Shown here one piece after another: positions 18,269 to 26,452 of a stretch of 40,580 nucleotides of DNA (position 1 is its first letter; each line of letters begins with the position of its first letter). Source of the DNA: Ruminococcus sp. (GTDB lineage: Bacteria; Bacillota; Clostridia; Oscillospirales; Ruminococcaceae); NCBI GenBank assembly GCA_021200215.1, contig JAJQGV010000104.1:1-40580 (forward strand), written 5' to 3'. Below the pieces are notes generated by a model. It saw nothing but the letters and a program-made list of their open reading frames with translations, was not told where the DNA came from and did no database searches. The translations under genes were made by a program, and so were the position numbers.

Positions 18269-19417
18269 TCACATCTTAGATATCAACTCTTTAGCGAACT
18301 CTCTAGCAGATTTATCTGTACGGACTATATCGCCATAGCCAGTAGGCACTTTAAAGTCGAAATGTTTAATAGTATTTTTTACGACCTCAGCAATCTGTAG
18401 GAACTTAATCTGACCATTTAGAAAACTATATACGGCAACCTCATTAGATGCGTTGGCTATACATGGATACAACCCACCTACCGTGATAGCATCTATGCAA
18501 GCAGATAAGCACTCGAAAGTGTCGTAGTCGGGTTTTTCAAAGGTTAAAGTACCAAAGTCGGTTAAAGATAATCGTTTAGTAGGGCAATCCATACGGTTAG
18601 GATATAGTAGTGCATACTGTATAGGAATCTTCATATCTGGGAAACCTAGTTGACCTATTACAGAGTAGTCCTTGTATTCCACTGCAGAGTGTAACACGCT
18701 TTGTCTATGTATTACTATCTCAATTTGAGATGGTTCTAAATCGAACAGCCACTTAGCCTCAATAAACTCTAAGCCTTTGTTCATAAGCGTAGCAGAGTCT
18801 ATGGTAATCTTACTGCCCATACTCCAATTAGGGTGGTTCAACGCTTGTGATACTGTAACGTTCTGTAGGTCTTGTTTAGTCTTGTTAAAGAAAGGCCCAC
18901 CCGATGCTGTAAGTATAACCTTATTAAGCTGATTCCTATTGTTACCCTGCAAACACTGGAATATTGCAGAGTGTTCACTATCCACAGGATATATAGTAAC
19001 GTTCTTACGTTTACAAGCGTCCATGACTATCTGTCCACCAGCTACTAAGGTTTCTTTGTTCGCTAAAGCTATGGGAGTACCTACTGCTATCGCAGAAAGT
19101 GTTGGAAGTAAGCCTACCATTCCAACTACTGAATTTAGCATAATCTCAGCAGATTTATCTACGGCAATCTCGCAAAGACCGTCCATGCCTGATAGTACCT
19201 TAGTGTTAGTATCTGCTAAGTTAGTTTTTAAATCCTTGTATAGAGTATCATCGTATATGCATACTAACTTAGGTTTAAACTCTCTTACTTGATTTTCTAA
19301 AGCCCGTATGTTTCTATTTCCTGCCAAACCAGTAACTCTTAGATTATGTTTTCTAGCAACCTCTAATGCTTGAGTTCCTATTGAACCCGTTGAACCTAAC
19401 AATGAAAAACTTTCCAA
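18269..19417 (-). CDS. dxr: 1-deoxy-D-xylulose 5-phosphate reductoisomerase
   Basis: Dxr converts DXP to MEP, the committed step of the MEP pathway. The NADPH site G-S-T-G-S-I-G-T is at the N-terminus. A-N-K-E-T-L-V and the metal-binding D-S-E-H-S-A-I-F-Q follow, and S-G-G-P-F is intact. The start is TTG, 9 nt after GGTGG. Length 382 is typical. A terminator-like hairpin lies just upstream, so part of the transcription from cdsA may stop before dxr. Confidence 0.97.
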   Translation of the reverse strand: MESFSLLGSTGSIGTQALEVARKHNLRVTGLAGNRNIRALENQVREFKPKLVCIYDDTLYKDLKTNLADTNTKVLSGMDGLCEIAVDKSAEIMLNSVVGMVGLLPTLSAIAVGTPIALANKETLVAGGQIVMDACKRKNVTIYPVDSEHSAIFQCLQGNNRNQLNKVILTASGGPFFNKTKQDLQNVTVSQALNHPNWSMGSKITIDSATLMNKGLEFIEAKWLFDLEPSQIEIVIHRQSVLHSAVEYKDYSVIGQLGFPDMKIPIQYALLYPNRMDCPTKRLSLTDFGTLTFEKPDYDTFECLSACIDAITVGGLYPCIANASNEVAVYSFLNGQIKFLQIAEVVKNTIKHFDFKVPTGYGDIVRTDKSAREFAKELISKM

Positions 19418-19439
19418 AATAGAATGCCACCTTTCTGTT

Positions 19440-19474
19440 AAAAAAGGAGCTAAAACACTCTTTCAGCTCCTTTT
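19440..19474 (-). terminator. Terminator-like hairpin between cdsA and dxr
   Basis: On the minus strand AAAAGGAGCT pairs with AGCTCCTTTT (10 bp, 13-nt loop), and the descending arm runs into six Ts. It lies inside the operon between cdsA and dxr, so it probably attenuates rather than ends transcription. Confidence 0.7.
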
Positions 19475-19505
19475 AAATCGCTATGTTTATAATAGTTTGT
19501 AAAAA

Positions 19506-20339
19506 CTATCTAGTAAATATACCAATGTAGTTAAGATATAAGTATACAAAAGGTACTACGAATAGAACACTATCGAAGCGGTCTAAAACCCCGCCATGAC
19601 CAGGCATAATCTTACCGAAGTCTTTTATGTTGCACTGTCTTTTTATTAGCGATGCGGTTAAGTCGCCTATAGTTCCAATAATACCCGTAACCACACCCAT
19701 AATAAATACAGATACATAGTTTACAGTTAAATCCATAGGGGCAAAGAATCTACTGTATACCAATGCGAATATACATAGTAGTATTCCATTGCTAAGCACA
19801 CCGCCTATGAATCCTTCTACGGTTTTTTTAGGACTAATCTCTGGACATAGTTTATGCTTACCGCAGAAAGTACCTACAAAGTACGCACCAGAATCGGCTA
19901 GCCATGCAGAACATAAGGCTATTACCATGTATATAGTACCTAGTTGAGCATCTAAGTTCTTTAAGGATATCATACAGCACATGGGGAACGATACGAACCC
20001 ACAACAACCTATCATAAATATTAATCTGTCAATGTTTAACTCTTTGTGCTTAAATATGTATACCGTAAATATTAAGAACACAAATATCATGCATACAGGG
20101 AATATTAATTCTAAGTACGTAAGTTTGCTATATAACAATATAGGAATCACAGCCACTAAACCATAGCACATATATACAAAAGTTTTGTGTCTACTGCAAC
20201 CCTCGGCGTGAAATAGTTCATGGAGCATCATAACGCATACTACAGATACTGCTAGGTTTAACACAATGGTATCAGATAGTACCATTACTAGTATACCTAT
20301 TGCAATGCCAATTCCAGAGGATATTAATCTAGTTGCCAA
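19506..20339 (-). CDS. cdsA: Phosphatidate cytidylyltransferase
   Basis: CdsA makes CDP-diacylglycerol for phospholipid synthesis. It is a multi-pass membrane protein with about seven or eight hydrophobic segments. The signature region S-P-K-K-T-V-E-G-F-I-G-G and the C-terminal D-R-F-D-S are present. Length 277 is normal. The start is TTG, 3 bp after the uppS stop, with GGAGG inside the end of uppS about 10 nt before it. Confidence 0.96.
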   Translation of the reverse strand: MATRLISSGIGIAIGILVMVLSDTIVLNLAVSVVCVMMLHELFHAEGCSRHKTFVYMCYGLVAVIPILLYSKLTYLELIFPVCMIFVFLIFTVYIFKHKELNIDRLIFMIGCCGFVSFPMCCMISLKNLDAQLGTIYMVIALCSAWLADSGAYFVGTFCGKHKLCPEISPKKTVEGFIGGVLSNGILLCIFALVYSRFFAPMDLTVNYVSVFIMGVVTGIIGTIGDLTASLIKRQCNIKDFGKIMPGHGGVLDRFDSVLFVVPFVYLYLNYIGIFTR

Positions 20340-20342
20340 ACG

Positions 20343-21080
20343 TTAAACACCTCCAAAACGTCTACTTCTTTTAGAAAATTCCGATATAGCCTTATCCAAT
20401 TCAGACCTATTAAAGTCTGGCCAAAGAACGTCTGTAAAGTAGAACTCAGCGTAAGCACACTGCCAAAGCAAGAAGTTAGATATTCTGTACTCACCACTAG
20501 TACGAACTAGTAAATCTACCGATGGTGAATGTAACGTATATAGTTCATTTTGAAATCTATCCTCATCTATATCATCAATAGAGATTTCACCACTTTGAAC
20601 CTTACTACATATACGTTTACAAGCATGGACTATATCATCACGACCGCCATAGTTTATAGCTAATAGCACAGTCATCTTGTTAAAGTGTTTAGAATCTTCT
20701 TCAAGGGCGAGCATATCCTCACGAATATCTGGAGTAAACATAGCCTTATCACCTAAGAAGATGAATCTAATCTCATGTTTAAAGTAGTTTCTAGCGTCAG
20801 CAATATACTGTTTAAAGAGTAGCATAATAGCATTTACTTCCTCTTTAGGGCGTTTCCAATTTTCAGTAGAAAACGCATAGAAAGATACATACTCAATGCC
20901 CAGCTCTCTGCAATAGGTAACAATATCTTTAAACGTTTTGCCACCCTCATTGTGACCCAACGAACGAGGTAGAAGTCTTTTCTTAGCCCACCTACCGTTG
21001 CCGTCCATAATGAACGCAATGTGCTTAGGTAGTTGAATAGATGCACCATCGGGTTGAGCTTTATTTTTCACGATTGCCAT
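20343..21080 (-). CDS. uppS: Isoprenyl (undecaprenyl) diphosphate synthase
   Basis: UppS builds the cis-polyprenyl carrier for cell-wall synthesis. The cis-prenyltransferase motifs H-I-A-F-I-M-D-G-N-G-R-W-A, the G-H-x-x-G stretch, F-S-T-E-N-W-x-R and R-T-S-G-E-x-R-x-S-N-F are all visible. Length 245 is standard. The 110-bp spacer from frr has no clear gene. Confidence 0.97.
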   Translation of the reverse strand: MAIVKNKAQPDGASIQLPKHIAFIMDGNGRWAKKRLLPRSLGHNEGGKTFKDIVTYCRELGIEYVSFYAFSTENWKRPKEEVNAIMLLFKQYIADARNYFKHEIRFIFLGDKAMFTPDIREDMLALEEDSKHFNKMTVLLAINYGGRDDIVHACKRICSKVQSGEISIDDIDEDRFQNELYTLHSPSVDLLVRTSGEYRISNFLLWQCAYAEFYFTDVLWPDFNRSELDKAISEFSKRSRRFGGV

Positions 21081-21190
21081 ACTAAAGCCTTTCTATTTTT
21101 AGAATTATTTAGCATCAATTCTGTCTAAGTTTTGCTTAGTACCGAACCAATGCCTATTTGCATAGTAACTATCTATAATAGAGGTAGCTA

Positions 21191-21745
21191 CTATATACTC
21201 ATAATCTCCTTTTCCTTAGCAGATACTATCGCATCGATATCGGAGCAGTAGTTGTCGGTAAGCTTTTGAATATCCTTTTCAGCGGACTTAACATCGTCCT
21301 CTGTAATGAGGCTATCCTTTTTCATCTTTTTAACCTTGTCTAAAGCGTCACGCCTAGAGTTTCTAACGTTTACCTTAGCTTCCTCACCATACTTTTTTAC
21401 GTCCTTGCAGAGTTCCTTACGTTTTTCTTCGGTAAGTTTTGGGAACACTAAACGTATAACCGTGCCATCATTGGTAGGGTTTATGCCTATGTCAGATTTT
21501 TGTATTGCTTTCTCTATGGAATGTAGTACCGACTTATCAAAAGGTGTAATACTTAAGATTCTAGCCTCGGTTACCGATACAGATGCTAGTTGGTTTATAG
21601 GCATAGATGCTCCGTAGTAGTCTACAGAGATTTTATTCAACACTGCAGGATTTGCTCTGCCAGCCTTAATCTCTTTAAACTCTTTTTCAAGGTTAGCGAT
21701 AGTTTTTTCCATCTTTTCCTTAGCGATTTTAATCTGTTCTTTCAT
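21191..21745 (-). CDS. frr: Ribosome recycling factor
   Basis: Frr splits post-termination ribosomes together with EF-G. The protein is a three-helix bundle with a small beta domain. A-G-R-A-N-P, V-D-Y-Y-G and the R-N-x-R-R-D-A block near the C-terminus match the family, and the 184-residue length is exact. The ribosome site GGAGG is formed by the last codons of pyrH, so the two are coupled. Confidence 0.98.
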   Translation of the reverse strand: MKEQIKIAKEKMEKTIANLEKEFKEIKAGRANPAVLNKISVDYYGASMPINQLASVSVTEARILSITPFDKSVLHSIEKAIQKSDIGINPTNDGTVIRLVFPKLTEEKRKELCKDVKKYGEEAKVNVRNSRRDALDKVKKMKKDSLITEDDVKSAEKDIQKLTDNYCSDIDAIVSAKEKEIMSI

Positions 21746-21752
21746 ACTTAAA

Positions 21753-22463
21753 TTAATCCTCCTTAACGATTGTGCCTATACTCATATCGAATAAGGCATT
21801 GTAGATATTTTCGGGGTTACTCATATCGAATACGAATATGGGTAGATTCTGTTCACGGCAGAGTGTTACGGCAGTAATATCCATAACGGCTAATTGTTTC
21901 TGTATTACTTCACTAAATGTAAGCTGTTGATACTTAACCGCATCGGGATACTTGTTAGGGTCTTTGTCATACACACCGTCTACCATAGTAGCCTTAAAGA
22001 ATATGTCTGCTTCAACCTCTATGCCTCTAATGGCAGCAGCGGTATCTGTAGAGAAGAATGGATTTCCAGAACCACATACAAATATTACTACACTACCCTT
22101 TTCTAAGTGACTTACTGCCTTTTCTTTAGTGTAGTATTCAGCGACCTTTTCCATGGGGAAAGCAGATAGCACTCTGCACTTAATACCAACACGTTTTAGG
22201 GCATCGGATAGTACTAAACCGTTCATAGCTGTAGCCAACATACCGACATTATCAGCAATAGCTCTGTCCATATTCTCACTAGAGCGACCACGCCAAAAGT
22301 TTCCGCCACCCACTACTATAGCAATTTGTACTCCTGCATCGGAGCATTTTTTTACAGTATTAGCGATATTTTCAAGAACGCTATTATCAAAACCTGTCTT
22401 TTTTGAACCTGCTAAAGCCTCACCACTGATTTTAAGCAAGATTCTTTTGTAATTAGGTTTCAA
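21753..22463 (-). CDS. pyrH: UMP kinase
   Basis: PyrH phosphorylates UMP to UDP and is allosterically controlled. The N-terminal K-R-I-L-L-K-I-S-G-E-A-L, V-V-G-G-G-N-F-W-R-G and the T-A-V-T-L C-terminal region are typical of bacterial hexameric UMP kinases. I place the start at a TTG (22463), 7 nt after AGGTG, because the family begins with K-P-x-Y-K-R. A GTG at 22478 would add five unlikely residues. It is the first gene of the operon that runs to polC. Confidence 0.96.
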   Translation of the reverse strand: MKPNYKRILLKISGEALAGSKKTGFDNSVLENIANTVKKCSDAGVQIAIVVGGGNFWRGRSSENMDRAIADNVGMLATAMNGLVLSDALKRVGIKCRVLSAFPMEKVAEYYTKEKAVSHLEKGSVVIFVCGSGNPFFSTDTAAAIRGIEVEADIFFKATMVDGVYDKDPNKYPDAVKYQQLTFSEVIQKQLAVMDITAVTLCREQNLPIFVFDMSNPENIYNALFDMSIGTIVKED

Positions 22464-22498
22464 AGAAAAACACCTCACAATAATTTTTTATACTTAAT

Positions 22499-22527
22499 AT
22501 TGTACACTAATTTTAGTAGATTGTAAA
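22499..22527 (-). promoter_or_regulatory. Sigma-A promoter of the pyrH-polC operon
   Basis: The minus strand reads TTTACA (22522-22527), 17 nt, TACAAT (22499-22504), 36 nt before the TTG start of pyrH. It follows directly after the tsf terminator, so pyrH to polC form a separate unit. Confidence 0.8.
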
Positions 22528-22579
22528 GTATATTTTTAGGGGAAATTAAAAAAATATTATATCTAGGGAACGATTTACT

Positions 22580-22611
22580 AAAAAAGGCACATAGGCTGTT
22601 ACCTATGCACC
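22580..22611 (-). terminator. Intrinsic terminator of rpsB-tsf
   Basis: On the minus strand GGTGCATAGG pairs with CCTATGTGCC (10 bp with two G-U pairs, 6-nt loop), followed by six Ts. It lies 28 bp after the tsf stop. Confidence 0.9.
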
Positions 22612-22638
22612 TTAATACCATAATATTATTACTAATGA

Positions 22639-23559
22639 TTACTTAATCATGCTGTTTACTTCATCAGCGAAATTATCTTCTTTCTTTTGAATACCCTCGC
22701 CTCTTTCATAGCGAACGTAGTCAGAAACTGTAATAGTAGTACCTAACTCCTTAGCTACGCCTTGAACGTACTTGCCAACGGATATCTTATCATCTTTAAC
22801 GAAAGCTTGTTCTAGTAAGCAGTTTTCGGTATAGAACTTGCTAACCTTACCATCGACTATTTTAGCCTTAACTTGGTCAGGCTTGTTAGCCATCTTAGGG
22901 TCTTCAGCCATTTGAGATAGCATAATCTTCTTTTCTTCCTCGATAACTGTAGCAGGAACGCTCTCCTTATTTAGATAAGTAGGGTTCATAGAGGTTATCT
23001 GCATACAAACGTCCTTACCGCAAGTGATTAACTTTTCATCGGTAGCATTAGCAGTAGTATCTAGCTTAACCATAACGGCAAATTGACCATCACCATGAAC
23101 GTATGATACTAAAGTACCTTCCATTCTAACGAAGCGTCTAATCTGCATATTTTCACGAATCTTAAGGAATAGTTCATCGTAGACTTCCTTAACGGTCTTG
23201 TCAGAACCAGACATAGTAGTAGCGTTTAGAGTATCTACATCGGCTGGATTAGTATCTATAATAGTCTTAGCTACGCCATTAACAAAGGCTTTAAAGTCAT
23301 CATTTTTAGCAACAAAGTCAGTTTCAGAGTTTACTTCTAATACTACACCAACGTTACCATCTACAACAGCAGTAACTATACCCTCAGCGGCAACTCTACC
23401 AGACTTCTTAGCTTGAGTAGCTAAACCTTTTTCTCTTAAAATCTTTATAGCCTCTTCAACGTCACCATTGGTTTCAGTTAAAGCTCTTTTGCAATCCATG
23501 ATGCCTACGCCAGTTCTTTCCTTAAGGGCAGATACATCTTTAGCAGTAAAATTAGCCAT
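22639..23559 (-). CDS. tsf: Elongation factor Ts
   Basis: EF-Ts is the guanine nucleotide exchange factor for EF-Tu. The N-terminal UBA-like region with L-K-E-R-T-G-V-G-I-M-D-C-K and the core E-V-N-S-E-T-D-F-V-A-K-N are diagnostic. Length 306 is standard. It follows rpsB after a 90-bp spacer with a hairpin and ends at a strong terminator. Confidence 0.98.
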   Translation of the reverse strand: MANFTAKDVSALKERTGVGIMDCKRALTETNGDVEEAIKILREKGLATQAKKSGRVAAEGIVTAVVDGNVGVVLEVNSETDFVAKNDDFKAFVNGVAKTIIDTNPADVDTLNATTMSGSDKTVKEVYDELFLKIRENMQIRRFVRMEGTLVSYVHGDGQFAVMVKLDTTANATDEKLITCGKDVCMQITSMNPTYLNKESVPATVIEEEKKIMLSQMAEDPKMANKPDQVKAKIVDGKVSKFYTENCLLEQAFVKDDKISVGKYVQGVAKELGTTITVSDYVRYERGEGIQKKEDNFADEVNSMIK

Positions 23560-23594
23560 TTAAAAAATCCTCCAATACATAGAATATCTATACT

Positions 23595-23626
23595 TCGGAA
23601 CGTCAAAAAGGTAGTTGGCGTTCCGA
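23595..23626 (-). repeat. Hairpin in the rpsB-tsf spacer
   Basis: TCGGAACGTC pairs with GGCGTTCCGA (10 bp with one wobble, 12-nt loop). The CGGAAC/GTTCCG stem resembles the hairpin in the rseP-ispG spacer. No U-run follows in the minus-strand transcript, so it is more likely a processing or attenuation structure. Confidence 0.6.
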
Positions 23627-23649
23627 TATCAAAAAATAGTACTTATTTA

Positions 23650-24390
23650 TTATTCAGCAGTCTGCTCAACAGGAACTTGTTCAGTAGATTCAGCATTTTC
23701 TTGTTGACCTTGTCTGCCCTCGATTATAGCATTAGCAATAGTACCAGCTATTAACTTAACTGCTCTAATAGCGTCATCGTTACCAGGGATAACATAGTCT
23801 ACCTCATCAGGGTCACAGTTAGTGTCCACAATAGCAACTATAGGAATATTTAACCTTTTAGCCTCAGCAACGGCAATTTTTTCCTTTCTAGGGTCAACGA
23901 TAAATAAAGCTCCAGGGAGTTCTTTCATATTCTTAATACCGCCCATGAACTTTTCGAGCTTTTCAATCTCAAGTTCAAGCTTAACGACTTCCTTCTTAGG
24001 TAGAAGGTCGAAAGTACCCTCTTCTTTCATTTTGTAGAGTCTTTCAAGTCTAGCTATTCTCTGTTGGATAGTTTTAAAGTTAGTCATCATACCGCCGAGC
24101 CATCTAGCGTTTACGTAATGAGCGTCAGCACGAAGTGCTTCTTCCTTAATGGAATCACCTGCTTGTTTCTTAGTACCTACGAATAGTACGCTCTTACCCT
24201 CAGCAGAGATATCACGAATAAACATATAAGCCTCTTCTAACTTTTTAACGGTCTTTTGAAGGTCTATGATGTATATGCCGTTTCTTTCAGTAAAGATGTA
24301 TTGAGCCATCTTTGGATTCCATCTTCTAGTTTGGTGACCAAAATGTACACCAGCCTCAAGAAGTTGTTTCATTGATACTACATTTGCCAT
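23650..24390 (-). CDS. rpsB: 30S ribosomal protein S2
   Basis: S2 binds the 30S subunit and recruits S1. The starting block [15 protein letters not shown], the G-G-M-M-T-N-F-K-T region, and D-P-R-K-E and N-C-D-P-D motifs are typical. Length 246 includes a short acidic C-terminal tail rich in Q and E. AGGAGG precedes the ATG. Confidence 0.98.
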   Translation of the reverse strand: MANVVSMKQLLEAGVHFGHQTRRWNPKMAQYIFTERNGIYIIDLQKTVKKLEEAYMFIRDISAEGKSVLFVGTKKQAGDSIKEEALRADAHYVNARWLGGMMTNFKTIQQRIARLERLYKMKEEGTFDLLPKKEVVKLELEIEKLEKFMGGIKNMKELPGALFIVDPRKEKIAVAEAKRLNIPIVAIVDTNCDPDEVDYVIPGNDDAIRAVKLIAGTIANAIIEGRQGQQENAESTEQVPVEQTAE

Positions 24391-24517
24391 AGTATTTTCC
24401 TCCTAATTGGTTTAATAAATTTAAATTTCCACCGCTCGACTTAACTTATGACCTAAATTGGAAATACATTACCAACCAACCAATCATAAAAGTGCAAACG
24501 TGCGAACTACATCATTA

Positions 24518-24547
24518 ATTATATCACATAATACCATAATATGTCTA
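24518..24547 (-). promoter_or_regulatory. Promoter of rpsB-tsf
   Basis: The minus strand reads TAGACA (24542-24547), 18 nt, TATAAT (24518-24523), and starts about 120 nt upstream of rpsB. The long leader is usual for S2 autoregulation, but I did not model a specific S2-binding fold. Confidence 0.7.
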
Positions 24548-24565
24548 TAGGCATATTATACAACG

Positions 24566-24859
24566 TTATGTGAAAAATTTGTGCAAAAGTTGATGTTTTT
24601 CACTACTTTCTTCGTAAACTACATCTTTAACCGATACTAAGATGGTTTCTTCACCTACTAAATGTATCTGACTACAGTCTATAGTAATATCGTTCTGCTT
24701 ACCTAATATTCCAAACAGTCTTTCACGTCCGTATATTATGAACGTCATAACCGAGTTATCTTCTGTATTGAAGCGAATATCATCTATAAATCCTAGACGT
24801 TCACCATTGTATATGTTTATAACCTCCTTGCTACGTAAATCTCTTAGAGTACATTCCAA
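24566..24859 (-). CDS. YlmC/YmxH-family PRC-barrel protein
   Basis: This protein of about 97 residues contains one PRC-barrel-like domain: L-R-S-K-E-V-I-N-I, G-E-R-L-G-F-I-D-D-I and F-G-I-L-G, as in the YlmC/YmxH family of sporulating Firmicutes. Its biochemical role is not known. The start is a TTG (24859), 9 nt after GGGAG, which gives the family's usual L/M-E-C-T-L-R-D-L beginning. The open frame upstream of it is not conserved-looking. It lies just upstream of the rpsB promoter with no terminator between them. Confidence 0.8.
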   Translation of the reverse strand: MECTLRDLRSKEVINIYNGERLGFIDDIRFNTEDNSVMTFIIYGRERLFGILGKQNDITIDCSQIHLVGEETILVSVKDVVYEESSEKHQLLHKFFT

Positions 24860-24891
24860 GCAAAACCACTCCCAAATAGATATATAGAATG

Positions 24892-24916
24892 CGGTCATAC
24901 CTAAGCAGTATGACCG
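24892..24916 (-). repeat. Perfect inverted repeat upstream of the YlmC-like gene
   Basis: CGGTCATAC and GTATGACCG form a 9-bp perfect stem with a 7-nt loop in the leader of the PRC-barrel gene. No U-run follows. It could be the terminator of the 51-aa gene without a good tail, a leader hairpin or a protein-binding site. Confidence 0.55.
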
Positions 24917-24977
24917 TATTACCATTATATGTACTATAGTAAATCAATAGAACTAACTAATATCAACGTGACGTATA

Positions 24978-25133
24978 TTACTTCTTTTTACCTATAAGCT
25001 TACTTACTACCATAGCCACTACTAAGCAACCCGCAACTATAGCTAATATTAGTATTAAGTTTATATTTCTGTCATCACCAGTGGCAGGAGATGTCACTGC
25101 TAACAACGAAAGCATATTTAATAGTTTCATCAT
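24978..25133 (-). CDS. 51-aa membrane peptide with sortase-like signal
   Basis: This short ORF encodes 51 residues: a brief hydrophobic N-terminus, then S-P-A-T-G-D-D at 15-21, a hydrophobic helix of about 22 residues, and a K-K-K C-terminus. That order (xPxTG, membrane segment, basic tail) is the layout of a cell-wall sorting signal, but with almost no mature domain. Two ATGs in tandem start it, with AAAGGGG upstream at a slightly long spacing. A perfect consensus promoter stands about 55 bp upstream. No named family is recognised. It may be a tiny surface-anchored peptide or a small membrane protein. Confidence 0.65.
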   Translation of the reverse strand: MMKLLNMLSLLAVTSPATGDDRNINLILILAIVAGCLVVAMVVSKLIGKKK

Positions 25134-25186
25134 ATGTTATATATCCCCTTTCTAAAATCTTAATCGATTTTAATATACATATTAAT

Positions 25187-25215
25187 ATTATAATCTTAGA
25201 AACTGGATATGTCAA
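25187..25215 (-). promoter_or_regulatory. Perfect consensus sigma-A promoter
   Basis: The minus strand reads TTGACA (25210-25215), 17 nt, TATAAT (25187-25192), identical to consensus in both boxes and spacing. The only gene it can serve directly is the 51-aa membrane peptide. Confidence 0.85.
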
Positions 25216-25272
25216 GGTTTATATGATGAAATTTTCTACGCTTTTTCACAAGTTCTCTTGCTCTTAGAATGG

Positions 25273-25453
25273 TTAATCTGAGCAATGACCATGACGACAT
25301 TCATGACCTTCCCCATGATGTTCTTCCTTATGATGGCTACACTCGACGTATGGTAAGTATAATAGGGTCTTTTTCGTCCTTATCCATCGCTGGGATAAAC
25401 TCTAGCGTCTGTGGAAATCGACAGATTGTTCTGCACTTGATTGGTCTTGACAT
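25273..25453 (-). pseudogene. Broken DUF134-type regulator remnant
   Basis: An ATG with AAGAGG 7 nt upstream opens M-S-R-P-I-K-C-R-T-I-C-R-F-P, the typical start of DUF134 proteins (PF02001). The frame runs to P-I-I-L-T and then ends at a TAG about 38 codons in. A second frame continues with a histidine- and cysteine-rich tail (C-S-H-H-K-E-E-H-H, then H-E-C-R-H-G-H-C) and stops at 25273. Such tails occur at the end of DUF134 proteins. The middle, which should hold the sigma-70-like helix-turn-helix region, is missing. This looks like an internal deletion with frameshift. The promoter and operator-like sites are still intact. Confidence 0.7.
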
Positions 25454-25520
25454 TCTATCGCCTCTTTTCATTGGTGTGTTCTAACAGAACAGAAGTAACT
25501 ATCGTTCTGCTATTGTTTTA

Positions 25521-25585
25521 ATTATAGCATAGTTTATGACATATGTTAAGAACTTTTTTGACATATGCCATAAAAATATCATATG
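25521..25585. promoter_or_regulatory. Divergent control region with CATATG palindromes
   Basis: On the minus strand TTAACA (25544-25549), 17 nt, TATAAT (25521-25526) drives the broken DUF134 gene. Two 12-bp near-palindromes, TGACATATGTTA (25537-25548) and TGACATATGCCA (25559-25570), lie 22 bp apart (two helical turns). The first overlaps the -35 box. A third CATATG is at 25580-25585. They look like binding sites for a dimeric regulator. A plus-strand TATAAT at 25609-25614 lacks a good -35. Confidence 0.65.
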
Positions 25586-25676
25586 GTGTGCAATGACGGA
25601 AAACATGATATAATCATTAAAACCAACTTATAAGATATCCATTATCTAAGGATATTGAAGATTGTAGTTGATACCA

Positions 25677-25705
25677 TTGACTTTTTATCGAATAGATGAT
25701 ATTAT
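25677..25705 (+). promoter_or_regulatory. Promoter of the nitroreductase gene
   Basis: The plus strand reads TTGACT (25677-25682), 17 nt, TATTAT (25700-25705), giving a short leader of about 30 nt before the ATG at 25742. Confidence 0.75.
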
Positions 25706-25741
25706 AACTGTATAAGATATCTAATGGAAAGGAAGATTGTT

Positions 25742-26371
25742 ATGGAACTAAGTGAAAGTATCCGAAATAGAAGAAGTATCCGAAAGTTTACCGATGAACC
25801 TATATCTAAAGAGGATTTAAGGGACATAGTTCAAGCTGGTATGAATGCTCCTAGTGGTTGCAATGCACAGTGTTGGAAGTTTATAGTCTTAACTAATAAA
25901 TCTAAAATAGATGAGGTCGCTAACGCTTTAGAAAAAGCTACTAGAACGTTCTATGCATCTGTTGGTGCTACCGATGAATTAATAGAAAGTCGTGTAAAGT
26001 TGACCACATTCTTTAAGAAAGCTCCAGCTGTGATATTCGTATTTAAAACCGATATGCAATATCATGATAGTAGGGTAACTGAAATATTTACAAACCATCT
26101 AGGGTACTCTCATGAGAAGATGATAGATGCTATGGGTAACCCTGAGATACTATCTATTGGAGCGTGTGTTCAAAATATGCTACTTACCATACATGAAAAA
26201 GGTTTAGGTGCGTGTTGGCAATGCGACCCAGTACTATTTGGTGACGATATCTGTAAGGTGCTTAATGTGACCAACGCAAGATTATCCAGCGTAATACCCG
26301 TTGGAGTACCTGCTCAAACTCCTAGAGAGAAAAGGTTAAAATCTTTTGATGATGTTTGTACTATAATGTAG
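25742..26371 (+). CDS. Nitroreductase-family FMN protein
   Basis: This is a flavin-dependent NAD(P)H nitroreductase-like protein of 209 residues. The N-terminal I-R-N-R-R-S-I-R-K-F, A-P-S-G-C-N-A-Q-C-W FMN-binding stretch and the late G-L-G-A-C-W segment fit the family. The substrate is unknown. I start at the ATG at 25742, 6 nt after AAAGGAAG, rather than six codons earlier, because the family begins close to the R-R-S-I-R motif. It is on the opposite strand to most of the window and lies upstream of the PARG gene, probably in the same transcript. Confidence 0.9.
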   Translation: MELSESIRNRRSIRKFTDEPISKEDLRDIVQAGMNAPSGCNAQCWKFIVLTNKSKIDEVANALEKATRTFYASVGATDELIESRVKLTTFFKKAPAVIFVFKTDMQYHDSRVTEIFTNHLGYSHEKMIDAMGNPEILSIGACVQNMLLTIHEKGLGACWQCDPVLFGDDICKVLNVTNARLSSVIPVGVPAQTPREKRLKSFDDVCTIM

Positions 26372-26452
26372 CATAGTTGCGTGTGACTCTAGTTTTGATT
26401 ATTTTGCTAGTAACAATCTAGGAATGTAAACTACAAGGAGGCTTAAATCGAT

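Noticed and set aside
21081-21190. Open stretch in the frr-uppS spacer ending N-L-D-R-I-D-A-K
   Set aside because: There is no start codon with a ribosome site, and the frame is closed by a stop just upstream, so it is not supportable as a gene.
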